Assembly: GCA_029204225.1 (NCBI GenBank) | Contig: CM055102.1 | Span: 20,251,861 to 20,315,860, forward strand | Direction of reading: 5' to 3' | From: Diphasiastrum complanatum | Taxonomy: Eukaryota; Streptophyta; Lycopodiopsida; Lycopodiales; Lycopodiaceae | DNA length: 64,000 nt | Part shown: piece after piece, positions 45,160-56,001 of the stretch | How positions within the stretch are numbered: position 1 is the stretch's first letter | Layout of the letters: every line of letters starts with the position of its first letter | Notes under the pieces: generated by a model | The model's database searches: none | Told to the model about the DNA's origin: nothing | Seen by the model: the letters and a program-made list of their open reading frames with translations, nothing else | Position numbers and translations under genes: made by a program

Positions 45160-46350
45160 CAATGACGCACCAACTAGGTCCCTTGACATTTTTCATAATA
45201 TTATCTTCTGTCAAACACAAATGGTTGCCACTCATGTGTTGTTTGCAAAAACTAAATTGAAACATTTCGCAATGTGACACCTATAAAAGTGAAAATGAAT
45301 TTTTCAGAAACTTGATCAGACTTGATCCAACAACATGTGCAAGATACTATATCATGAAAATTAATGCACTACGCACATTGATATTAAAAAAGACAAATTT
45401 TTTAAAAAATATTCAAAATTATTTTTTTGTGACCGAATTTGAAAATCATGGCAGTCAACATGAACATGGATCATTATGGCTTGCAAATACACCGATCTAC
45501 GGTAAAGAAATGAAAACTGAAATTGCCAAATTTATTGATATGTACATTTCGTGTGGTAGTGCAAAACTCAATATACAAAACCTAGACATACAAACTCATC
45601 ATCATCAATCGACATATTATAAAACCTGAACTACTAGACAATGTCGCTTTCATTATCCCCATGACCACCAATGCCATACACCACTATTTTACATCCATAT
45701 TCAAAAGCATAAGCAAATAAAAAAAAATCTTTACCAAAATCTATATCGTGTTATCAAAGAAAAAATAAGTTCTATTGATACAATAAAACATATAGGTTTT
45801 TGGACATGGTTTGCGACATTGCAAATACCGTTTGTTCATTATATACAAGCAATAAAAGACAATTGATAAAAACGAACAATATTTCTAAAATGCAATCCAA
45901 AGACATATACACAAATAGTTTCAATCCATGCATAAGTCACCTTTGGAACACAAACATGAATTTGTAATATATTTTTGACCCATATGTAGCTGCAAGTTAT
46001 TGTACATCATATTTCACAAAAATTGATACCTCACTTTCACAATCTTTAAAACGTGCATTTACAAATCTTTGTATCAAAATGTAGATACATTTACAAGACT
46101 AAAAAATATGGGAACCACATTCTTAAATGCACACCAAATGACTGCACAACTTGCATCAGTTATTATATTATCATTACCTTTACATGCCTCTGCAATACCA
46201 TTTACATTTATTAATACAGATCCAGAATCAACACGAGCATTTGTTCTTAAAAAACAAAAAGATTTAGAATTTCTTCATCTCGATTCAACAAACATACGGT
46301 ATCCAACCAAAATTGAAAAATATCTCTCTCGACCTATTGACTACTCAAAC
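45160..46350 (+). pseudogene. Helitron Rep/helicase N-terminal remnant
   Basis: Several frames align in order with plant Helitron-like replication proteins: a FFIILSS segment, LDPTTCARYY, then FFVTEFENHGSQHEHGSLWL (the HxH-type Rep motif, here HEHG), GKEMKTEIAKFIDMYISC, CRFHYPHD-like, YCTSYFTKID-like, RLKNMGTTFLNAHQMTAQLASVIILSLPL, FTFINTDPESTRAFVLKK and KIEKYLSRP. Rep nicks and joins DNA during rolling-circle transposition. The helicase motifs were not found and the frame is broken many times. Terminal TC and CTRR ends could not be located. Confidence 0.7.
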
Positions 46351-46359
46351 GTTTGTTTA

Positions 46360-46750
46360 GCATAATTCATTTCTGCAGATTGATTAACATCATCTGCTTC
46401 TATATAAACCATTTCAGATATTCAAACACATGCTTACAAAATCATATCCATCATGCAAAGATGTTTATTGTGCAAACTATGACACAATACAACACAATAA
46501 ACAAAAACTTAATTTTAATCAAGAAACATGTACATATGTGCAGTTCAATTGGGAAGGTCTTGATAACAAATCATCAAGCACTAAGGCATCACTAAAACAC
46601 GAACAATAACTATGATCTTGAAATTGAATTCCCAACTCATATACAATGCAACACAAAGAAATAAATCGCTAGGCTCCACAATTGACATAAAAAATCATAA
46701 CTCAAGATACATATTATTGTAAATTTGCAAAGTTAAATCACATGCAACAT
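46360..46750. other. No recognisable feature
   Basis: AT-rich sequence, perhaps more decayed Helitron, between the Rep remnant and the copia integrase. Confidence 0.35.
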
Positions 46751-47293
46751 CTATGCATCAGAAGAATCTGACAAGTTGGCTACATGGGGACTGCCCTTTC
46801 CTTTGAGGTCTTGAAACTGACCTTCGATGAAGATGACATCTCGGCTACTGAATATCTTCGACTTGATGAGATCGAACAACTTGTAGGCTTGATCTGAAGT
46901 AGTGTAGCTGATGAAAACACATTTGATACTTTGGAAGTCGAGCTTCTTCTTGAGATCACGAGGTATCTGCGCAAAAGCAGTACATCCAAAAATTTGTAAG
47001 TTTGATAAAGAAGGTTTGGTACCTATCCAAACTTCGAATGGTGTTTTGTTTGAGAGGCCTTTAGTAGGACATCCGTTCTGAATATAAGTTGCTGTTGAAA
47101 CAGCTTCAGCCCAGAAGGACTTCGGAATTATCGTGTGTGATAACATGCACTTTGCCGATTCGACTAAGTTTTTGTTCTTTCTCTCAGCAAGACCATTTGA
47201 CTGAGGTGAATAGAAGGTGATATATTGTTGCTCAATGCCATTGTTAAGGTAGTACTCCTTTAATTCACATGCAGAGAAGGAAATCTCTACCAA
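46751..47293 (-). pseudogene. Copia integrase C-terminal half (minus)
   Basis: A 180-codon open frame with YSPQSNGLAERKNKNLVESAKCML (catalytic Glu in AERKN), FWAEAVSTATY, TPFEVWIGTKPSLSNLQIFGC and SRDVIF. It starts in the middle of the core, so the first two catalytic Asp are missing. The 5' edge meets, head to head, a plus-strand copia integrase N-terminus. Confidence 0.8.
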
Positions 47294-47299
47294 GCCAAG

Positions 47300-49640
47300 A
47301 TAGTCAGCAAATCTGATAGCATATTAAATGCATTAGAAAATGAAGATCAGCTTTGGCATAGGAGATGTATCATCTAAACATGCGGAGCCTGCATGACATT
47401 TGCAAGAAAGACATAGTCACAGGTCTCAAGATATCAAGGCCCGAAACTGAGTTCTGCGAAGCCTGTCAGAAAGGCAAACAACATCGGAATCCATTCACAC
47501 ATGAGGGAAGAAAAGCCAAGGAAGTTCTTGAGCTCGTCCACTCTGATGTCTGTGGACTGACGAAAATGGATTCGCTCTCAAGTTTGAGGTACTTCTTGAC
47601 GTTCATAGATGATTATAGCTGGATTACCATGATCTACTACCTAAAGAAGAAATCTGAAGTGTTTGATTCCTTCAAGAAGTTTGTGGCATTTGTAGAGGGA
47701 CACACCTCAAAGAAAATTCAAATCATCAGATCTGACAACAGAGGTGAATACAAAAGCAAAGAATTCTCAAATTCTGCCAAGAACAGGGGATAGAACATCA
47801 GAGATGTGAAGTTCGATGAGTCCACATTTCCTGGACTAAAAGATGAAAGAGGCCATGAGATCTTCACACTGCTGCCTATTCAAGAGGGAGATCGAGGACA
47901 GACGTCAAATCAGAATGCTGAGCCACATACTCTAGAGCAGTAGAAAGCAGAAGATTAATCCCACAAATAAGAAATGTTCAAGCAACGATGAAACGAATCC
48001 AGAAGGCCAACAAGACAAAGAAGACCTCCAGACCGGTACGCTGACAATCTTCAGTGGAACAAAGACACGCAGTTTGAGTATTGCAGCTTCATTGAAGAGC
48101 CAACAACATACCAAGAAGCTGTCCAGAGTCCAAAGGGAGAATTCTGGTAGCAAACAATGTCAGAGGAGATCGAGTCGATGAGGCAAAACGAGGCATGGAC
48201 ATTAGAGCCACTGCCAGAAAACAGAAAAATAGTCGACTACAGTGGGTATACAAGAAGAAGATGAAATCAGATGGCACCATTGGCCGCTACAAGGCAAGGC
48301 TTGTCGCAAAGGGCTACACACAGAGATATGGTGTTGATTATTTCGACACATATTCGCTGATGGTCAAGATGACAAGCATACGACTACTCCTTCTGGAAAT
48401 TCACCAGATTGATGTGAAAACATCCTTTCTCCATGGAGATCTAGAGGAGAAAATCTTCATGAAGTATCTTGAAAGATTTGAAGATCCCGACAATCGACAA
48501 TATGTCTGTCGGTTGCAGAGATGCATCTATGGTCTAAAACAAGCATCAGAGCTTGGTATAAGAAGCTCGATAGTCTTCTGAAGCCCTAGACTTCAATCCT
48601 ACACGATCGGACTATAATGTCTACATAAAAAGAGTAGGAAAGGATTTTGTGATACTGACTATTTTTGTGGATGATTCCCTGATGATAGAAAATTCCTTGA
48701 TGCTGATCAATAATACACGAAAAGTCAGATTTCTGAAAGTTATGAAATCACAAAACTAGGAGAAGTAGTGAAATACCTCGGGCTGGAGATCAGAAGAGAT
48801 CGAACAAAGGGCGAAATGCACTTGAGTCAGTCTGAATATGCCAAAAAGGTACTCAAGCACTATCACACGATGGACTACAAAGAAAAGGCCACACCAATGA
48901 TAGCTGGAGCCAAGCTGACGAAACATGATTGCCCAAAAATGGAAGAGGAGAAACAGAAGATGGCAGGTATACCCTACCAAAGCCTAATCGGTAGTCTGAT
49001 GTACCTTACAATTTGTACTAGACCCGATCTAGCTTTTTCTATTTACACCTTAAGCCAATTCTCTTCCAATCCTGGCATGGCACATTGGCAAATGACTAAA
49101 CGAATCCTACAGTATCTGAAGGGTACCCAGAATATAGGATTAACCTACAGAACAGAAAACGAAAGAAAAGGATTCGAGCTGCACCACTACAGTGATGCAA
49201 GCTGGGCGAGCTGCAAAGATAACAACAAGTCCATAACTGGAGGATGTACCATAGCATGCGGAACTGCAATTAGCTAGATATGCAAAAAGCAAACCTTGGT
49301 AGCTCAATCTTCTTGCGAAGCTGAATACGTCGCATCTTCAAAGGTGGCGAACGAGGTAATGTGGTTACAGATGATGCTGGAAGCAATCGGGATACCACAA
49401 GAAGAGCCATGCATGATGATGTTGGACTCTCAGAGTGCCATTTATTTGTTTCAGGGTCCTATCTTCCATTCAAAGATGAAACACATACCTTTGAAGTACC
49501 ATCACATTCGAGATTTAATCTTGAAAGGAGAGCTCCAAGTCTAGTACATAAAAAATCAGAAGACATGATTGTAGATCCGCTGACGAAGCCGCTTGACAAG
49601 CCGCTTGCCAAGCAAAGAAAGATAATTGGATAAAACATGC
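47300..49640 (+). pseudogene. Copia pol of element H (integrase start, RT, RNase H)
   Basis: Order: GAG-pre-integrase (LWHRR, YHLNMRSLHDI, FCEACQKGKQHRNPF zinc ligands), integrase core start (VHSDVCG, TFIDDYSW, RSDNRGEY), then a jump over the C-terminal core to DVKFDESTFPGL, a linker, MSEEIESMRQNEAW, RT ([39 protein letters not shown] at about 48668-48679) and RNase H (TRPDLAFSIYTLSQF, YSDASWASCKD, TLVAQSSCEAEYVASS, MLDSQSAI). Stops are few, so this copy is comparatively young, but the integrase deletion removes the catalytic Glu. The tract AAGAGGGAG at 49656-49664 is the polypurine tract. Confidence 0.88.
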
Positions 49641-49664
49641 AAAGTTGCAAGGTTCAAGAGGGAG

Positions 49665-49850
49665 TGTCAAAAATGGTGAACTCCTACAACTTTGCCGCGA
49701 TGCGAAAGTCAACGTGTCTTGACTCGAAGGTTGAACGATTCATGAAATAGTTTGCGAAAGCCAACGTGCTTCCAGGACAAATGAAGGACGAATGATTCAC
49801 GAATTGTAAACATGCCTCCAGGACCGCAAAAACAACAAAGCAACGCAAAT
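49665..49850 (+). mobile_element. Start of the 3' LTR of element H, truncated
   Basis: TGTCAAAAATGG follows the purine tract. About 185 bp remain before copia frames of element I begin; the exact junction is uncertain (49850-49900). Confidence 0.55.
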
Positions 49851-51115
49851 GAAAAGAAACGAAAGAGAATCTTTCGCGCTGCCAGCTGGCAGCTCAACGA
49901 GCTTGGAGTCTCAAACTTCACGCCCAGCTGAAATGAGTAGTAACAACGGAGAGTTTGAATGTTCAGAGAAGGACAAATGGATCCAAGCCATGAATGAGGA
50001 GATGGAATCCATGAGGAAGAACCAGGTATGGACGTTGCAGCCATTACCAGATAAGCGAAAGACTATAAAATACAAGTCGGTATACAAGCTGAAGTATGGA
50101 TAAAATGCAAGTCGGTATACAAGCTGAAGTATGGACCGGATGGAGATGTCTCAAAGTATAAGGCAAGACTTGTAGCGAGGGGATTCTCTCAAAGATATGG
50201 TATTGACTATTCTGAGACCTTCTCTCCTATCGTGAAACATTCGTCCCTATGTTTACTATTTGCATATGCAGCTGCTTCTGATCTCAGGATTTACATTATG
50301 GATGAGAAGACAACCTTCTTGCATGGTGAGTTGGACGAAGAAGTCTACATGGATCAACCCCCAGGCTATATCTCAAATTCACTTCCTACTTATGCATGCA
50401 GAATGCATAGGAGTATCTATGGTCTGAAGTAGTCAGCACGACAATGTTACAAGAAGAAAGACCAAGCCCTGAAATCCTTAGGATTCAAGCCACTAATGGC
50501 TGATTCCAATGTCTATGTAAGAATTGTAGATGAAAAGATCATCATTGTAGCTGTGTATGTGGACGACACTTTGATACCCTGCAAGAGTGAGAAGCTTATT
50601 GCTGAAGTGAAGAATGATATCTTGAAACATTGCGAGATTGCAGATTTGGGAGAAGCCAGGTGTTACCTTGGCTTACAAATTGACAGGGAGTATGAGAGAG
50701 GTAAATTGTACCTTCATCAGTCCAGATATACCCAGAAAATCTTAGAAGATTTTGGGATGTTGAATTGCAAAGGAGCAAATACTCCAATGCTTGCAAAAAC
50801 AGTACTATCGAACGAAAATTGTTTGAGGACTAAAGAAGAAAGAGAATTGATGAGCTTACATCATACATGAAGCTGATCGGATCGTTGATGTACCTTGCAG
50901 ATAACACACATCCTGACATTGCTTATGTCATGTTCAGGATGAGCCAATTTTGTACAAATCCAGGCTCGACTCATTGGAAGACTGCAAAACAAATCTTGCA
51001 ATATCTTCAATTAACAAAAGATTTTGGTTTGTGTTATTGTCGTGATGTAGGGCTTCAGATGCTTTTCTACAGTGATGCTAGCTGGGCATTCCTCAAGGAC
51101 GACTGCAAAAGTCTC
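49850..51115 (+). pseudogene. Copia RT-RNase H of element I
   Basis: Frames encode KDKWIQAMNEEMESMRKNQVWTL, YKARLVARGFSQRYGIDYSETFSP, MDEKTTFLHGELDEEVYM, RSIYGLK, VAVYVDD (intact RT catalytic motif), DLGEARCYLGLQ, PDIAYVMFRMSQF and YSDASWAFLKDD. A 35-bp direct duplication at 50066-50135 disturbs the RT start. RNase H is cut at about 51115, where inverted LTR G material begins. Confidence 0.85.
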
Positions 51116-51189
51116 CAAAATTTTATTAGAATTTTTGAATTTGCACAATTTACGCACATTTACACTTTCCATCATCGCCAATAGCTAGA

Positions 51190-52014
51190 CTAATAATAAT
51201 TCGCTAAGAACAGATTACCAGATTGAGCAATATGAGAGTCAGACAGAATGTAGAAAAGCATAACAAAATTGACACAAATCTGAATGCAGAACAAAACAGA
51301 ACTGTTATCAGATTAAGTATAGCAAAATATACATGTCAATAATGTTGTGGAGCACAAGACAATAGCGGATGAAACCGCATGCTCTACAAAGCTAATTCAA
51401 TCTGTAAAAGGAATGAACTTGTTACTGACAATACAAAAGAATCAATGCGCAAGGCATCTACTTCTTCTATCTCTGATAAATTTCTGATGCTATTATTTTT
51501 CACACACTATTGAATACGCAAGTGGTATTCAATATACACACAATTTTACAGGTGAAGAAAGTACAAAGTGGATGTGCTATCTGTAGGAGATCATGGGTGG
51601 CTGGTGTCGTTGTCAAATCTGTTAGCATAGTTGCATGAAATGAGCGTGAGAAGGCCGCGATATTAGCCTTTGCTGAAATGAACGTTGGTGAAGATGCAAA
51701 AAGTGCGACACTCTGACAAATGCCTTAGGATTTGATTTACAAGGTGCCTTTGCTTTTCCTAGGGCACCTTCGGCATTTTGTAAGGCAGTGTCGTCTTTTT
51801 CACCTGTCACAAATCACGTGGAAAAAACACAGTGTCGTGTTTTTTTGTCTTTTTCGCCTGTGGAAAATTACTTGTATTTATGCAGACAGTCGAGTTTTTC
51901 ACCTATCTTATTTTACATGTAAATATGCAGACTGTGCGACAACATGAGTAAAATTGCAACATGAATGGAGGCAGATTAAAATAGGATTTAGAAGAGTAGA
52001 GGAGATGAATCCAG
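51190..52014 (-). mobile_element. LTR of family G, minus orientation, truncated
   Basis: Read on the minus strand it starts near TGGATTCATCTCC at about 52014 and follows the G LTR to the GACTAATAATAATTCGC-like region; the last ~370 bp are missing. It retains the repeated GACACTGTGTTTTTT-type motifs. More diverged from the G pair than those are from each other. Confidence 0.75.
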
Positions 52015-52019
52015 CTTTT

Positions 52020-52351
52020 GATAGTAATTTGCATTGATCATGTTGGAATTGCAATCTTACAATACCTTCACCTTCAATAGTGTGAGTACTATTGTCACCA
52101 AGATGAACAAATTTCTTCGTGCTGTAAGGCGTGTAGGAGTTGAAAATCTCACGTTGATTGGTCATGTGTTGAGTTGTTCCATAATTAAAAAACCATAAAT
52201 CATCCAAAAATGCGCTTTGGTCTTTGACCATGAATGCGCCTTCATCCACTTTGACCTGGGGAGATGTTGAGACTGTGTTTGCTTGTTGATCAGGTTGCCC
52301 CTTCAGCCCAGTAGTCAAGCATGCTTTGATCCGGCTATTACTTAGCTGCAA
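52020..52351 (-). pseudogene. Copia gag-protease fragment joined to an LTR (minus)
   Basis: The minus strand encodes FNYGTTQHMTNQREIFNSY, the counterpart of the copia protease start (FDSGASxHMT), with the active-site DSG changed to NYG, and then LGDNSTHTIEGEGIV. The frame runs straight into the LTR start, so integrase and RT have been removed in this copy. Confidence 0.65.
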
Positions 52352-53381
52352 GAGATCTTGAAGTCCATCAAATGGATGTCCAGACCACTTTCCTCAATGG
52401 GACCATTGAAGAAAATATCTTTATGTCATAGCTAGAAGTATACGAACTGAGAGGTAAGCAACACCTTGTGTGCAAAATTTACAAGGCACTCTATGGGCTG
52501 AAACAGTCACCCAGAGCCTGGTTCCAAAAAATCAATGCATTCCTTATTGAGAATGGTTCTATTCCAAACTCAACAGATTTGAATGCCTACTTCAAATATG
52601 TATCAAATTTCTTCATTATTATCACTCTCTATGTGGATGATAAACTATTATTCAGTAAAAATCTAAATTTGATGAAAGATACGAAATGCATGCTAGACAA
52701 GGAGTACAAAATGACTGATATGGGTCCAACCCACTGTTGTCTCAAAATCAAAATTTTCCGAATTCGACCCAACATACTGATTTTTATCAGCCAGCAAAGA
52801 TATCTCACAAATGTGTTGGAAAAGTATGGAATGGCCAACTGCAAACCGAGTCTCTTTTCACTCAACCCTGGACTGAAGCTGTCAAAGGAACAATCTCCTC
52901 AAACTGAGGCAGAAAAAGAGGAGATGAAGCAATATCCATTTCACTCCATCATCGGCTCACTGATGTATGCAATCATATGCACTCGACCCGACCTTGCATA
53001 TTCAATTAATGCACTCAGCCAGTTCCTATCCAGGCCTAGCCCATTGGAAAACACTTACAAAGGTTATGAAGTACATCCAAGCAACCAAACATCTCAGCAT
53101 ATGCTATGGAGACATCCAATCTGCCAATATTCTAGAAGGATACACATATGCAGATTGGGTAGGGGACATTGACTTCTAGATTTATATTTTTATACAATCA
53201 AGGCCCAATCTCTTGGAACGGCCGAAAGCAAACCTTAGTAGCATTATCATCAACCGAATTAGAATACATTGCTGCCACAAATGCTACTAAGGAGGCAATT
53301 TGGATGAGACACCTGTTAGCAGAAATCGACCTTGCACAATCACATCCAACAACCATTTTTTGTGACAATCAAAACACTATT

Positions 53382-53470
<89 letters not shown>

Positions 53471-53670
53471 CCGAGATTTCATTCACAAAGCAAGCATATC
53501 AAAATCAGGTATCATTATTTAAGAGAGAAAGTGCAAAGCAAGGAGATATCATTAGTCCACTGTAGGACATAATCAATGGCAGTAGATTACTTCACAAAGG
53601 CCCTTTCAAAGGAGCATCATCTCATATTCAACGACATGTTAAATCTGAAGATTATAACTTTCCAGGATCC
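52335..53670 (+). pseudogene. Copia RT-RNase H with an embedded microsatellite
   Basis: Encodes VHQMDVQTTFLNGTIEENIF, YKALYGLKQSPRAWF, LYVDD (RT catalytic motif), DMGPTHCCLKIKI, YAIICTRPDLAYSINALSQF, then frameshifted WKTLTKVMKYIQATK and GYTYADW, QTLVALSSTELEYIAATNATKEAIWM and FCDNQNTIV. Exactly there, 84 bp of TC repeat interrupts RNase H, after which HSQSKHIKIRYHYL-like, DYFTKAL and the end follow in other frames. A purine tract (AAGAGGGAG) precedes 53685. A 234-codon frame is still open in the RT part. Confidence 0.85.
53384..53467 (+). repeat. (TC)n microsatellite inside RNase H
   Basis: About 42 uninterrupted TC dinucleotides between the codons for FCDNQNTIV and the next conserved RNase H segment. 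Confidence 0.98.
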
Positions 53671-53684
53671 ACATTAAGAGGGAG

Positions 53685-54400
53685 TGTTGGATTTCAATGT
53701 TGAGTCTTAAATCCTTTTTGTTAATGAGCATCCTGAAAAACTATTCAAAAACAGAGATTCTTCGAGTCAGGTCGGATCGGTTCAGATTTTTTTTTGACAC
53801 TTCACTAAATTATCCGGACGTGTTCAACCTTGGATCGGATCGTCGGATCGGATCGGGTCTAATTTTTCCTACTCCAGAAAATTTGACCCTCAGCATATTT
53901 TCAACCCAGTGTATATTTCTCGACCCTTTGTACAAAATCCGACCCTATGTAATTTTTTGATACTGTCAGTTAGAAATCTGACCCAACGACTTTACACTGA
54001 TGTCCGCCAACTTTGTACATGCATTTATGGCATAAAGACAACTGTAATAAATGTAGGAAATTCACTTGTAGATATTTTTAGTATATCAAACTTATTTATT
54101 AAAAAACTTCTTCTAATATTCCGAGTCTAATAATTTATAAATTTGTATCAGCGTTATCACGTTCAACAAGCTGAAGTTATAACTTCATGCCATTGTACTC
54201 ATTGTTGATAATAATCAGAGTGCAATTTGTCCTACTACTGTTATTGTTCTATTGCGCATTTGTATGAATCCTTCGTTTGAATTATTTTGCTGCTAACTAT
54301 GGCACTTCTGATCCACGCATCTAGCTCGGAACCAGCTTCCGCTCATACCCACTGATTTTCGACAACAAGCACACTTGGTATGCTATATTTTTGCGGTGGA
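53685..54400 (+). mobile_element. Possible 3' LTR of the preceding copia element
   Basis: TGTTGGATTTCAATG follows the purine tract, as an LTR should. The end was not found. GGATCGGATCGTCGGATCGGATCGGG at about 53833-53858 is a short local repeat. Length and right boundary are therefore uncertain. Confidence 0.35.
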
Positions 54401-55290
54401 CAGTGTTCGAAAAATCGTAATAGGCTAATTTCATATCATAGACAGAGATAATGAGATCTTTTACAATCTGATACAGCACTGGCGTCTAGATAGGGCCATA
54501 ATGAGATGTGGTAGGCCTTGTGTACGCAGTCTCACATCCCCTCTTGACGTCATTCTGAATGGGTGGGTGAACGAGGGGAGAGTGTATTCCACACCAACAT
54601 TGTTGTGGCAGTGGTGGGGTGGCCCACACATCTAAGGGTGAGCGATGATACCATTTGTCTGAAAAAATAGTGATATCATTGCCCATCTCCATTAGATGGC
54701 TACTGCACCACCACCACTGCCATTACAATGTGATGCAAAATACGTTGTTCCGTGAACTAGTGACATGGCTCTAATGTATAAACCATGAGTCAAGCTTAGA
54801 AGAGGTTATACACACTTGGCATTTAGCTCATTCCCCCCAATGCCCATCTCTCACATATACGTATATGTTACGAACCTACGACTATACAGTAGTATCTATA
54901 CCAAATACATTACTGATATTAGGGTTAGGGCATATATTTTCTATCACAGAGAGGACCTTCTCTTGCTCTTTGTTCTTTGCAAGCTTGTCGTTCGCCTAGG
55001 GGTTCTTTTTTTCTTCCATGACCTTCGTCTGCGAGCACAGATTGAAGTTAAATATCACGTGGTTGAGCTGCAAGCCTCTCATTCAGTTATCATCTACTAG
55101 TATTCAATTTCATAAACATTCCGGCAATGTGCTACAAGCAGATATGCTGCAGTCTTGGAAGGGAGGGAGCTTAGAATGAATCATGCAAGAGTTTACTCTC
55201 AATCTTTGCTAAAAGAACTCGCAATGTGGATGTTCTGTTTTGCATTTTCACTTTGCTATTCTGGTTTCTGATATTGGGTTGGTTTTTCAG
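54401..55290 (+). other. Upstream region of the host gene
   Basis: Contains a GC-richer patch (54480-54720) and a TC-rich segment (54950-55010) but no recognised element. The promoter and any earlier untranslated exon of the host gene should lie here; no start site can be fixed from sequence alone. Confidence 0.35.
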
Positions 55291-55318
55291 GAAGATAAAG
55301 CAAAATTGAACACGCGGC

Positions 55319-56001
55319 ATGATCAGCTATGACACCTTGAAGTGGCGTATTGATTCCTTGTGGTTTTCTGTATATGTAGAACGAGCTTTTTGTCAGCAAT
55401 CGGACACTGTTCTGCATGAATGGGGTGAGCATTGCTTCATTCTAATGCATACGAAGTGGTGACATGAATGTTTTGTTAAATTCCACGGAAACCCAACAAG
55501 ATCTATAATAAATCCAACCCATAAATGCTCGTGTGTTCTGTTTCCATGCTTCCAGACACTTTTTCCATAAAATAAGCCTCTTCTAAACTGGACGTTAAGG
55601 TTAACATAGTGCTTGCAATGTGATGAGAAACTCAGACCGCTGGTCCATATGGACTAATGGAGCAGTTCTTCCCTCAAAACCTAAATCCAAAGTGCATTCT
55701 AAAGAGAGAACAGGTAGAATTTGTCAGACTTTGTGCCCTAGGCTGTTTACCGTATCTTGGTGAACTAATTCACACATGACAAGCAGTTTTAACCCCTTCA
55801 TTCCCGAATTGTCGTGGCTAAATTGAAACTGAGGCCATGGTTTGTATTGTTGTCTCTGGGTATGCTGTTGTACGAGGTTATGTCTGTTCTTTATATTGAT
55901 CTTTGATGGATTTTATGTACGCAAAGCTATCTATGCTTTTCCAGATAAAATTCCGTCTGTTTGAATGTTTCTAATGACGTGCTTTTTCAACAGAGCAGTA
56001 A
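55319..56001 (+). other. Upstream ORF overlapping the host start codon
   Basis: ATG at 55319 opens a frame (MISYDTLKWRIDSLWF...) that runs through the exon, overlaps the main ATG at 55416 in another frame, and after splicing 55424 to 55994 stops at TAA (55999-56001), giving about 37 codons. Such an overlapping uORF usually lowers translation of the main frame. Its unusually protein-like composition also allows that it is part of an alternative isoform. Confidence 0.4.

Noticed and set aside
54486-54692. 68-codon minus frame with WYHRSPLDVW
   Set aside because: No motif, and no neighbouring exon signals; GC-richer patch only.
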